Shown: positions 54,105 to 61,772 of the stretch, in pieces
Layout of the letters: every line of letters starts with the position of its first letter
Position numbering within the stretch: the first letter of the stretch is position 1
Assembly: GCF_002994045.1 (NCBI RefSeq)
Contig: NZ_MQUC01000003.1
Coordinates: 1,464,501-1,528,500, forward strand
DNA from: Nonlabens agnitus
Lineage (GTDB): Bacteria > Bacteroidota > Bacteroidia > Flavobacteriales > Flavobacteriaceae
Length of the DNA: 64,000 nt
Direction of reading: 5' to 3'
Notes under the pieces: generated by a model
What the model saw: the letters and a program-made list of their open reading frames with translations, nothing else
Database searches by the model: none
Told to the model about the DNA's origin: nothing
Translations under genes and position numbers: made by a program

Positions 54105-55526
54105 TTATTCTATAAAGTTTTCATTTTTAAAGCCGATAAGATACAAATTTGTTTTGGCTCGAGTGACTGCCGTATACAGCCAGCGCAAGTATTCCTTGCT
54201 GGGCCCATCTGGCAAATACGGTTGTTCTACGATCACATTTTCCCATTGACCACCTTGGGATTTGTGACAGGTTATGGCATAGGAAAATTTGACCTGCAAC
54301 GCGTTAAAATAAGGATTGGCCTTGATCTCCTTGTATTGCTTCCATTTGGGTAATTTGAGATAATCCATGCGTACTTCTTGATAAAGGCTGTTGCTTTGCT
54401 CGTAGGTAAGCGATGGTGATTCTGATGTCAAGGTATCCAGCAGTAAAGTGGTTTCAAAAGGTTTGGCATTGGGATAATCCACCATGCGCACCTTAACATT
54501 AGCAAACTTGAAACTGTAGATCTCCTTAAAATTGAAAATCTCCAGCACCTCAATGATGTCACCGTTAGCGATGAATCCTGCGTCGCTTGTGATATCCAGC
54601 CAGTGATAATTGTTCTTGACTACCATAAGATAATCACCTGATGCTAGTTCGCTTTCGCGAAAGAGAATACGCGACCGGATTTGCTGGTTATATAAATTGG
54701 CTCTTTTGTTAGACCTAACAATGATAGCCGTCTCTTCATGACCTTGATTATCATAGGCACTCATCACGGTTTCCATGATCTCATGACCATCAATAAGGCG
54801 TTCGATATCTTGAAAAGGCAACGTATTGAATCTGAAACTAGGATCGTCCACCTCAATGTGTTCCCTAATTTGTGTAGCATTATACAGAATCCCAGAACCT
54901 TCCGTTTGACGTTTGACCTCGTCTAGCTCCATATCAATCACGGTCTTTAAATACCGCTGTTCGATCAACTGGGCATCCAGCGCCGGCGAAATATTCAGTT
55001 TTACTGGCGGTAACTGTGCGGTGTCTCCTATAATGATGAGTTTACACTTAAAACCATTGTACACATACTCTATTAGATCATCCAATAAGGATCCATTCCC
55101 GCCAAACATTTTATTCTCTGCCACAACATCTGGAATCATGGAGGCTTCATCCACTATAAATAAGGCATTGCGATGCTTGTTCACTTTAAGCGTGAACTGC
55201 ACGTTGCCAGATCCTTGACCTTTGGGATAATATATTTCACGATGTATGGTGGCAGCCTGTTTATTCGAATAGCTGCTTATGACTTTGGCAGCTCTACCGG
55301 TAGGCGCGAGCAGTACAGGACTTTTTTTAGCCTTCCACAGACTTTTTACCAGACTGCTTATAATGGTGGTCTTACCAGTTCCCGCATAACCTCGCAACAT
55401 AAAGATTTGGTCTTTCTCTGGACTTAAAATGAATTGTGAGAGTTCTTCCAGTGCTCTTTCCTGTTGGAATGTAGGTTCAAAAGGAAAATCGAGTTTTAAA
55501 ATCTTGAAGAAATCTTGCGGTGTCAT
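54105..55526 (-). CDS. ATP-dependent RecD-like DNA helicase
   Basis: 473 residues. AAA-type helicase core with Walker A MLRGYAGTGKTTIISS (~43-58), Walker B LFIVDEASMI, and a C-terminal UvrD_C_2 region with FSYAITCHKSQGGQWENVIVEQ and YTAVTRAKTNLYLIG. This is the short RecD/Dda-like class of superfamily 1B, without RecBC partners nearby. It would unwind DNA 5'-3' in repair or recombination. FRESE in the middle comes from an imperfect iterated palindrome. It starts the operon that runs through DUF4126 to kdsB. Confidence 0.9.
   Translation of the reverse strand: MTPQDFFKILKLDFPFEPTFQQERALEELSQFILSPEKDQIFMLRGYAGTGKTTIISSLVKSLWKAKKSPVLLAPTGRAAKVISSYSNKQAATIHREIYYPKGQGSGNVQFTLKVNKHRNALFIVDEASMIPDVVAENKMFGGNGSLLDDLIEYVYNGFKCKLIIIGDTAQLPPVKLNISPALDAQLIEQRYLKTVIDMELDEVKRQTEGSGILYNATQIREHIEVDDPSFRFNTLPFQDIERLIDGHEIMETVMSAYDNQGHEETAIIVRSNKRANLYNQQIRSRILFRESELASGDYLMVVKNNYHWLDITSDAGFIANGDIIEVLEIFNFKEIYSFKFANVKVRMVDYPNAKPFETTLLLDTLTSESPSLTYEQSNSLYQEVRMDYLKLPKWKQYKEIKANPYFNALQVKFSYAITCHKSQGGQWENVIVEQPYLPDGPSKEYLRWLYTAVTRAKTNLYLIGFKNENFIE
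54650..54665. repeat. Iterated palindrome, imperfect (copy 16), inside the helicase gene
   Basis: CGCTTTCGCGAAAGAG: one mismatch at position 15. It is the only copy read in the third frame (LFRESE instead of RFRESE). Confidence 0.85.
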
Positions 55527-55603
55527 TAAAATTGTGTGGAAAGGTAGAGGATAAACTTAACTCAAAAATATGGCGGCTCATTAGGACGAGACAAAAAAAA
55601 TTG

Positions 55604-55611
55604 TAGATTTG
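55604..55611 (+). promoter_or_regulatory. Putative promoter -7 box of the 55648 operon
   Basis: TAGATTTG fits TAnnTTTG, 36 bp before the start codon. No well-spaced -33 TTG was found. Confidence 0.4.
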
Positions 55612-55647
55612 TTTGCTTTGAAATTAAGCTAATAAACATCCCATCTT

Positions 55648-56397
55648 ATGTTCAATTTAATCTTGTCGGTAGTAATAGGTATTATAGTGCTGGTACTACT
55701 TGCGATATTTATAAACAAAATCCCACGCAAACTTCACATTGTCATCATCCTAGTGCTACTTGCACTTATAGGATTTTTTGCGTACAAGTTGTATCAATCC
55801 ATCGCAGAACCGGTAAGATTTGAAGCAGTAAAAGAAGAACGCTATAAAGATGTAGTGGCTCAATTGATCACCTTGCGTGATGCAGAATCTGCCCATAAAA
55901 CAATTGTAGGTAAGTACACTGATGATATTGATGCCCTTGCTAGATTCATCGATACCGCAAAATTTGCGCTGATACAAAAGCGTGATAGCAGTGTTGTTGA
56001 TGAAGAGAAAAACAGACGCTATGGTCTATCAGGATCAGGTGGATATCTTAAGGAAATAACTATCGTTGATACCTTAGGTTTCAAATCAGTTAAAGATTCA
56101 TTGTTTACTGGTGTTGATATCAGGTCACTTTTGAATTACCCAATTGAAGGTGCTCCAGGAAAAATTGAACTGGCGACCGATACCTTTATCGATGGAGAGA
56201 ATGTCTTGAGTGTTTTTGAAGCAAAAGCATCTAAAGAAGATATTCTTTTTGATCAACCAGAACGTCTGGTAAAAGCAGAACTTGAAGTAAAAGCAGTAGA
56301 AGCTATTGATGGACCAACCATTAAAGTAGGAAGCCTTACAGAGGTGACCACAAGTGGAAACTGGCCTAGACAATATGCACCGAGCCGAAGCAACTAA
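55648..56397 (+). CDS. Hypothetical protein with two N-terminal membrane helices
   Basis: 249 residues. Two close membrane segments (~3-23 and 30-49) precede a ~200-residue soluble part with a coiled or helical start (YKDVVAQLITLRDAESAHKTIVGKYTDDIDALARFID). The pattern is like pilin-type or assembly-type sensor proteins of Bacteroidota, but I recognise no named family. It overlaps the DUF3822 gene by 23 bp (56375-56397), and rsmD follows, a conserved order in this phylum. Confidence 0.75.
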   Translation: MFNLILSVVIGIIVLVLLAIFINKIPRKLHIVIILVLLALIGFFAYKLYQSIAEPVRFEAVKEERYKDVVAQLITLRDAESAHKTIVGKYTDDIDALARFIDTAKFALIQKRDSSVVDEEKNRRYGLSGSGGYLKEITIVDTLGFKSVKDSLFTGVDIRSLLNYPIEGAPGKIELATDTFIDGENVLSVFEAKASKEDILFDQPERLVKAELEVKAVEAIDGPTIKVGSLTEVTTSGNWPRQYAPSRSN

Positions 56398-57136
56398 AAA
56401 TAACGACCTATATAGTTTGTCCGTCCTGATTCATCAGGATGGACTTTCTTTTTATACCCATAACTCAGCGACCGTTCAAGAAGTAGTACATAAGAGTTTT
56501 AAATACCCAGCAAATCCTATTGAATTACTCGACGCGATTCAAGAGACTTTTGAAAAAGAAGCGTCATTAAAGGACGAGTTCAAAGAGGTGACACTCATTT
56601 ATCATCACAATGTTTACGCGGCGGTACCAGCAGCCTTATTTAAAGAAGAACACGCTGCAGACTATTTGAAGTACAATACTAAGTTGTTACAGACAGACAC
56701 GATTAGCATCGATGAACCTGTGGATAATTTAGAGGCGCAATTGGTATACATTGCCTATTCCAACATTAGCAATTACTTTTTTGACACCTATGGTGATCAT
56801 GCTTATTTTCATTATGCCACCAGATCCTTGGAGGTCATTTCAAAAATGTCCAGCGGCATCTATCTAGAGATTATGCCGTCGCATTTTTATGTTACAGCTA
56901 TAGACAAGAACCATCTAGTAGCTCATAATATATTCCCATATGAGCAAATTGAAGATATACTTTACTATACCTTGTTTGCTTTGGAACAAAATAAGCTAGA
57001 TCCAGAAACCATTCCACTTACCATAATTCAAGAGCAACAGGATGCTCAGCTATTTGATTTACTCTTTATGTACGTTAGAAATGTAGCGTTCATAGAGGAT
57101 TATCAGGGCTATCTCAACAACATCATATGCGCATAA
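56375..57136 (+). CDS. DUF3822 family protein
   Basis: 253 residues from the ATG at 56375; a GTG at 56354 is a possible earlier start. DUF3822 has an actin-like (ASKHA-type) fold in predictions: LYSLSVLIHQDGLSFY at the start, GDHAYFHYATRSLEVI and FYVTAIDKNHLVAHNIFPY in the middle. No active-site motif is visible. It overlaps both neighbours, the membrane protein by 23 bp and rsmD by 10 bp, which implies coupled translation. The stable link with rsmD hints at a role in rRNA or ribosome assembly, but this is inference. Confidence 0.85.
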   Translation: MHRAEATKNNDLYSLSVLIHQDGLSFYTHNSATVQEVVHKSFKYPANPIELLDAIQETFEKEASLKDEFKEVTLIYHHNVYAAVPAALFKEEHAADYLKYNTKLLQTDTISIDEPVDNLEAQLVYIAYSNISNYFFDTYGDHAYFHYATRSLEVISKMSSGIYLEIMPSHFYVTAIDKNHLVAHNIFPYEQIEDILYYTLFALEQNKLDPETIPLTIIQEQQDAQLFDLLFMYVRNVAFIEDYQGYLNNIICA

Positions 57137-57663
57137 TATCAGGCATTCATAAAGGTCGCCGTATTCAAGCTCCCAAAAATCTGCCCGTTCGTCCAACGAC
57201 AGACATGGCCAAGGAAGCTCTTTTCAATATCCTGCGCAATCTCATTCACATCAGTGACATTAAAGTGTTGGAGCTTTTTGCCGGTAGTGGGAATATGTCC
57301 TATGAGTTTGCAAGTCGCGGCGCTGGCAGTGTACTTGCCGTAGACAAACACTTTCCCTGCATCGCGTTCATTAAAAAGACAGCTGCAGAACTGGATTTGC
57401 CCATAGATACAATCAAGGCAGATGTCTTTAAATTCTTGGAAAATCACAGCATTAAATACGATATCATCTTTGCAGATCCACCATATGCACTGGAATCTAC
57501 CGATTTTCTCAAGATAGCAGATTTTGTCTCTGAAAATCAAATGCTCACCGAAGACGGAATCCTCATCATCGAGCATTCCAAACATACCGATCTAAGTGAA
57601 CATCCTTCTTTTGACAATGCCCGCAGATATGGCGGCACGGTTTTTAGTTTTTTTAAGAGGTAA
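57127..57663 (+). CDS. rsmD: 16S rRNA (guanine966-N2)-methyltransferase
   Basis: 178 residues. RsmD features: RIISGIHKGRRIQAPK, PTTDMAKEALFNIL, the SAM-binding VLELFAGSGNMSYEF and catalytic DPPY (FADPPYAL). It methylates G966 of 16S rRNA. It overlaps the DUF3822 gene by 10 bp. The stop codon is followed immediately by an iterated palindrome. Confidence 0.95.
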   Translation: MRIISGIHKGRRIQAPKNLPVRPTTDMAKEALFNILRNLIHISDIKVLELFAGSGNMSYEFASRGAGSVLAVDKHFPCIAFIKKTAAELDLPIDTIKADVFKFLENHSIKYDIIFADPPYALESTDFLKIADFVSENQMLTEDGILIIEHSKHTDLSEHPSFDNARRYGGTVFSFFKR

Positions 57664-57679
57664 CGCTTTCGCGAAAGCG
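57664..57679. repeat. Iterated palindrome CGCTTTCGCGAAAGCG (copy 17)
   Basis: Perfect copy starting on the base after the rsmD stop codon; extended by TAA on the left and TAA on the right. Confidence 0.95.
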
Positions 57680-57741
57680 TAATTTGATACTAGCCTTTTC
57701 TTAACATCGTTCTGGTTAGCACCTATATGACTATCAAGCAA

Positions 57742-57840
57742 GTGGCGAGCAGATTCTGAAACGAGTTCAGAATGACAATAATTTTGGGATTTGGATTTTG
57801 GGATTTGGAATTTGACTTTGGAATTTTGGATTTGAAAATT
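57742..57840. repeat. Composite repeat: TTCTGAA hairpin plus TTTGGGATTTGGA tract
   Basis: The hairpin TTCTGAA-ACGAG-TTCAGAA at about 57754-57772 is a diverged copy of the repeat inside icmF (34929-34955). It is followed by ~60 bp of degenerate direct repeats of TTTTGGGATTTGGA and variants. No gene is present; the piece lies between rsmD and the 3' end of rnpB. Confidence 0.65.
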
Positions 57841-57885
57841 TATAAACACAATTTGCAACGCAAATTGAAAATGTGGAATAAAAAA

Positions 57886-58199
57886 GCAGGCCTGTAAGCC
57901 GGATTCTGTGATCCCGCACAAACGGGAACCTCTATCATTTATCTAGGATCGCAATTACTCACGACCTCTAACTGCCTACCCTTCAGAATCGCACGGATCG
58001 CGCTCAAGCTCTGATTTACGCGACATTTCACCACATAGAGTTTACCTGGTTTCACTACAGCATTACCTGTACATACTTTCTGTTGCACTGGTCCTATCCC
58101 GATAGCTATCGGGACGACGGCCGTTAGCCGCTATGATATCCTATGGTGTCCGGACTTTCCTCCTCAACAAAAGTTGAGACGATAGAGCGGCCTGCTGCT
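57886..58199 (-). ncRNA. rnpB: RNase P RNA (bacterial type A)
   Basis: About 314 nt. On the minus strand it starts GCAGCAGGCCGCTC, followed by the universally conserved GAGGAAAGTCCGGAC. It ends with ...GGCTTACAGGCCTGC, whose last bases pair with the start to form P1. It is the catalytic RNA that trims the 5' ends of pre-tRNAs, with protein RnpA. A perfect 18-bp palindrome (TCCCGATAGCTATCGGGA, 58097-58114) caps one variable helix. The 3' end is followed by T-rich sequence. A -7 promoter box lies just upstream of the 5' end. Confidence 0.93.
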
Positions 58200-58200
58200 G

Positions 58201-58208
58201 CAAAACTA
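58201..58208 (-). promoter_or_regulatory. Putative promoter -7 box of rnpB
   Basis: On the minus strand TAGTTTTG fits TAnnTTTG and lies directly before the mapped 5' end of the RNA. No -33 element at the right spacing was seen. Confidence 0.45.
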
Positions 58209-58266
58209 ACCGATTAATCGCACGCATGTTAATAATTTAGGCAAAAACAACAGGCCGTAATGAAGG

Positions 58267-58293
58267 TTGTAGCGGCGCATCATTTTATCTTTG
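58267..58293 (+). promoter_or_regulatory. Putative promoter of dnaX, giving a leaderless mRNA
   Basis: TTG at 58267-58269, 16 bp, then TATCTTTG at 58286-58293. Transcription would begin at about 58299-58300, which is the dnaX start codon itself. Confidence 0.4.
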
Positions 58294-58299
58294 AAACGC

Positions 58300-60135
58300 A
58301 TGGAACCGTTCATAGTATCTGCCAGAAAATATAGACCCGAAACCTTTGAGGATGTCGTGGGACAGTCTGCCATTACCAAAACTTTGGAGAATGCGATTGA
58401 AAGCAATCACCTGGCTCAAGCTCTACTTTTTACGGGACCTCGTGGTGTAGGTAAAACGACCTGTGCGCGTATCCTGGCAAAAAAAATCAATCAGCATAAT
58501 GTGGATTATGATGCTAATGAAGATTTTGCCTTCAATATTTTTGAACTTGATGCTGCTTCCAACAATAGTGTGGACGGCATTAGAGAACTCATCGCGCAAG
58601 TGCGTATACCGCCACAGGTAGGAAAGTATAAGATTTATATTATTGACGAGGTGCACATGCTCTCTTCTGCAGCGTTTAATGCTTTTTTGAAAACGCTGGA
58701 AGAGCCACCAGCTCACGCCATTTTTATTTTGGCAACGACTGAAAAGCACAAGATCATACCAACGATTTTATCACGTTGTCAAATATTTGATTTTAAGCGC
58801 ATTACTGTAAGTGATATGCGTGAACATTTGAAGCGCATCGCGGTCAAGGAAGGAATTGATGCAGATGAGGAAGCCTTGCAGATCATTGCGCAAAAAGCAG
58901 ATGGCGCTCTTAGGGATTCTTTATCCATTTTTGATAGGGTTGTTAGTTTTTCAGGGAAAGACTTGACGATACAGGCCGTGACCGAGAATTTGAATGTCTT
59001 GGATCGCGATACGTACTTCAGCATGACGTCGCTTATCCTGGAGAACAATATACCGCAATTGTTGATAGACTATGATCAAATCATGGTCAAGGGATTTGAT
59101 GGGCAACATTTTTTAAGTGGTCTGGCATCTCATTTTAGAGATTTGATGGTATGTAAAGATGAACGTACAATCGTATTACTGGAACTGGGAGAATCCACTA
59201 AAAAGAAATATCTGGAACAGTCCGGAAAAACAGACCTGGAATTCTTGAAAACTGCGATTGAAATCACCAACAATGCAGATCTAAAATATCGCAACAGTCG
59301 CAACCAACGTTTATTGGTAGAGTTGTGTTTAATGCAACTGGCTTCTATCCTACTTCCAGAATCTGGCGAAAAAAAAAAGCCTTTAACCTACATTCTACCG
59401 GCTAAAACCTTTGAAAATGCTGTTGTAACAGAGCCTGCTGCCGCACCAATCAAACAAGGCAACGCAGCATCACCAGTTGCGGTCCAAACGAGTACGGCGA
59501 CAGAAACCTCTATAGACACTTTTCAAGAGGTGGAAGATAATTCTGCAATCAACAATCCACCAGCTTCAGCTGAGCCTGTTGTATCGCAGGAAACTCAGGT
59601 ATCCACTAACGACAGGAGCTATTCAGATCAAAGTTCACTAGAAGAGAAACGCAGGGCGTTGCTGCAAAAGGGACGGAAACGGGTAAGCACGCTTTCCATC
59701 CAGGGAATGGAGCGCAAAAAGGAAATGCTGGAGAATCAAAAGGACGCAACGGCCTCGACAGACAAATTGCCCGAAAAGAATTTCTCTCAAGAGGAGCTTA
59801 CCATGGTCTGGAATAAATATGCCGATCATTTGAAGGAAAGAGGCGATTTTATTCTTTCCAGTATTTTAGGTATCGACCAGCCTAAATTGAAGGGAACTAC
59901 CATTCATCTCAAATTTCCCAATGCCTCTATGAAAGAGGATCTTGAGAAAGAGAAAGGTCAAATTCTGGAATTCTTGAAAAGAGAACTTCAAAACTATCTC
60001 ATTGATTTTGAGATAGATGTTGACAAAACCGTGACCAAAAAGTACATCTATACAGATCAAGACAAGTTCAACAAATTGGTCGAGAAGAATCCTGCGGTAG
60101 ACCTTTTACGCAGGACGTTCAACCTAGAGTTTTAA
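58300..60135 (+). CDS. dnaX: DNA polymerase III subunit gamma/tau
   Basis: 611 residues from the ATG at 58300; an in-frame TTG at 58291 is less likely because MEPFIVSARKYRPETFEDVVGQ is the usual start. AAA+ clamp-loader domains I-II carry Walker A GPRGVGKTT (46-54), Walker B YIIDEVHMLSS and the SRCQ sensor; domain III runs to ~360. The zinc-binding four-cysteine module of other DnaX proteins is absent, replaced by a short NVDYDANED loop. A Pro/Ala/Thr linker then leads to the tau-type C-terminus (~480-611). A run of ten A (59369-59378) at codons 357-360 may allow slippage to a gamma-like product. A terminator follows. Confidence 0.95.
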   Translation: MEPFIVSARKYRPETFEDVVGQSAITKTLENAIESNHLAQALLFTGPRGVGKTTCARILAKKINQHNVDYDANEDFAFNIFELDAASNNSVDGIRELIAQVRIPPQVGKYKIYIIDEVHMLSSAAFNAFLKTLEEPPAHAIFILATTEKHKIIPTILSRCQIFDFKRITVSDMREHLKRIAVKEGIDADEEALQIIAQKADGALRDSLSIFDRVVSFSGKDLTIQAVTENLNVLDRDTYFSMTSLILENNIPQLLIDYDQIMVKGFDGQHFLSGLASHFRDLMVCKDERTIVLLELGESTKKKYLEQSGKTDLEFLKTAIEITNNADLKYRNSRNQRLLVELCLMQLASILLPESGEKKKPLTYILPAKTFENAVVTEPAAAPIKQGNAASPVAVQTSTATETSIDTFQEVEDNSAINNPPASAEPVVSQETQVSTNDRSYSDQSSLEEKRRALLQKGRKRVSTLSIQGMERKKEMLENQKDATASTDKLPEKNFSQEELTMVWNKYADHLKERGDFILSSILGIDQPKLKGTTIHLKFPNASMKEDLEKEKGQILEFLKRELQNYLIDFEIDVDKTVTKKYIYTDQDKFNKLVEKNPAVDLLRRTFNLEF

Positions 60136-60176
60136 AGATTACAGATCGTTGCAAAGAATCTTATAAGAAATAAAAA

Positions 60177-60204
60177 GGCCGCAATCCTAGGATGCGGCTT
60201 TTTG
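60177..60204. terminator. Bidirectional terminator between dnaX and the barrel gene
   Basis: Near-perfect stem GCCGCAATCC / GGATGCGGC (one bulged A) with T residues on the right and A residues on the left, between convergent genes. Confidence 0.85.
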
Positions 60205-60210
60205 AATATT

Positions 60211-60226
60211 CGCTTTCGCGAAAGCG
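60211..60226. repeat. Iterated palindrome CGCTTTCGCGAAAGCG (copy 18)
   Basis: Perfect, extended to the 20-bp form, between the terminator and the stop of the barrel gene. Confidence 0.95.
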
Positions 60227-60234
60227 AACTCTAA

Positions 60235-60807
60235 TTACATTCTGTAAGAAAGGGTCAACTGGTAAAAGCGATTCTCTGCATCATAGCCTTGAGCCTCAAG
60301 ATTGCTGCTGTAAATATTCTTGAATCCATAGCCATATCTCGCATCAATGCTCAAACCGTTTGTGATTCTCACGCCTATGCCGCCTACGCCCATAAGGTCG
60401 TAATCGTAGTAATCGCTATCATCATTCTCTGAAACATTAACAGCAGCCTTAGGGCCAACATTTAAGTAAAGAAATCTAGTGATATTAGCTTGAACCAAAA
60501 TGCCTGTATTGAGCCAATTGGACTTGAAATTAACTTCATTACCATCTGGAGCCGTTACACTTTCTTCTTTCACACCTAAGGCATTGAATCCCAATTCAGG
60601 AACGATGGAAAAGGTATTCCCTAAAGGAATTTCGGCAAAAAAGGTCTCAGAAGGTGCTATTCTATTTTCTGCATCTTCAAAAAGGTCGGTTTCCAGGTCT
60701 GAATAGTTGGCACCCAATCGTACACCGTAAGAAGTTTCATTGCGTATTTGAGCGATAGAAGTCATTGAAAAAGAAGCTATAAGCGCTAAGAGTAGTATAT
60801 GTTTCAT
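60235..60807 (-). CDS. Outer-membrane beta-barrel protein (PorT/OmpX-like)
   Basis: 190 residues. A signal peptide (LLLALIASFSMTSIAQ) precedes an eight-strand barrel pattern with YGVRLGANYSDLETD at the start and ENRFYQLTLSYRM at the end. It belongs to the broad PF13568-type barrels of Bacteroidota, without a specific function. Monocistronic; it is not coupled to the polyphosphate genes upstream, from which 59 bp separate it. Confidence 0.85.
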   Translation of the reverse strand: MKHILLLALIASFSMTSIAQIRNETSYGVRLGANYSDLETDLFEDAENRIAPSETFFAEIPLGNTFSIVPELGFNALGVKEESVTAPDGNEVNFKSNWLNTGILVQANITRFLYLNVGPKAAVNVSENDDSDYYDYDLMGVGGIGVRITNGLSIDARYGYGFKNIYSSNLEAQGYDAENRFYQLTLSYRM

Positions 60808-60866
60808 TATTATATTTTTAAAAAGGTGATCTTCAAATAAAGATTAAAAGTAACCAAAAAAGCCTA

Positions 60867-61772
60867 TCATGTTACGTTTTGCATTTTGGAATTAAATATG
60901 GACTTAATAATACCATCGGTAAGACCGATTTTTGGAACGTGTATGTTCTTTGCCTCACTCCACTTCATGGATCTCAAATAGATGCGACAAGCAGGTATGA
61001 TTACGTCTGCCCTATCCTGATTCAGGGCAAGATGATAAATACGTTCTTCATAGGTATAGCTTTGCAGCTTTTCATAATAACTGGTCAGATAGAAATAGGA
61101 TAATGGCTTGCCATATGCCTTACCGCTGTTCTTAAAGATGTTATTGATGTTACCACCAGAACCTATTAATTCTATGCGATTGTAGGGTGCGCAAACTTCC
61201 TTTACCCAATTTTCTGCCTCGGTCCACAAAGAACTCTTGACCATATCATTGAGCAATCGTACGGTACCTATTTTAAAAGATCTTGACTCGACAGCATTAC
61301 CATTAGCGAACAAGGTAAATTCGGTACTACCACCACCAACATCAACGTATAGGTATACTTTCTCTTGATCTATGATGCTGTGCAGATCTGTCATCGCGAT
61401 GATCGCCGCCTCATGCGATCCATCAATGATCTCGATATCTATGCCTGCTTCTTTTTTGATTTTGCGAGACACTTCCTTGCCATTTACCGCATCACGCATC
61501 GCACTGGTTGCATAGGCTTTATAATCCAGTACTTCATGAACGTCCATCAAATGTTGATAGGCCTTCATGGTTTTTACCATGCGCTTTTGGTTGTACTCTG
61601 ATATCTCACCTTTAATGAAAACGTCCTGACCCAAACGTATGGGCACTCTTACCAAACTAGTTTTTTTAAACACAGGAGCGAGATCGTCAAAAATATTTAC
61701 CGTGGCAATCAACAATCGTATAGCATTGGAACCTATATCTATCGCTCCATATTTCTCTATCTTAAATCCCAT
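60867..61772 (-). CDS. Ppx/GppA phosphatase family protein (exopolyphosphatase-like)
   Basis: 301 residues, the length of the short Ppx/GppA class: KYGAIDIGSNAIRLLIATV with the actin-type phosphate-1 loop, VYLYVDVGGGSTEFTLF (phosphate 2) and LIGSGGNINNIFK. This class hydrolyses polyphosphate ends or pppGpp. It overlaps ppk1 by one base, so polyphosphate synthesis and breakdown are encoded together. The long C-terminal domain of E. coli Ppx is absent. Confidence 0.92.
   Translation of the reverse strand: MGFKIEKYGAIDIGSNAIRLLIATVNIFDDLAPVFKKTSLVRVPIRLGQDVFIKGEISEYNQKRMVKTMKAYQHLMDVHEVLDYKAYATSAMRDAVNGKEVSRKIKKEAGIDIEIIDGSHEAAIIAMTDLHSIIDQEKVYLYVDVGGGSTEFTLFANGNAVESRSFKIGTVRLLNDMVKSSLWTEAENWVKEVCAPYNRIELIGSGGNINNIFKNSGKAYGKPLSYFYLTSYYEKLQSYTYEERIYHLALNQDRADVIIPACRIYLRSMKWSEAKNIHVPKIGLTDGIIKSIFNSKMQNVT

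Noticed and set aside
57776..57840. TTTGGGATTTGGA tract as a tandem-repeat protein gene
   Set aside because: The minus-strand frame over it has no start context, no domain and runs into rnpB; the repeats are degenerate non-coding DNA.
57592..57921. 109-residue minus-strand ORF overlapping the 3' end of rnpB
   Set aside because: It is composed of repeat-derived peptide (HSELVSESARHLL) and rnpB sequence, with no sign of selection as protein.
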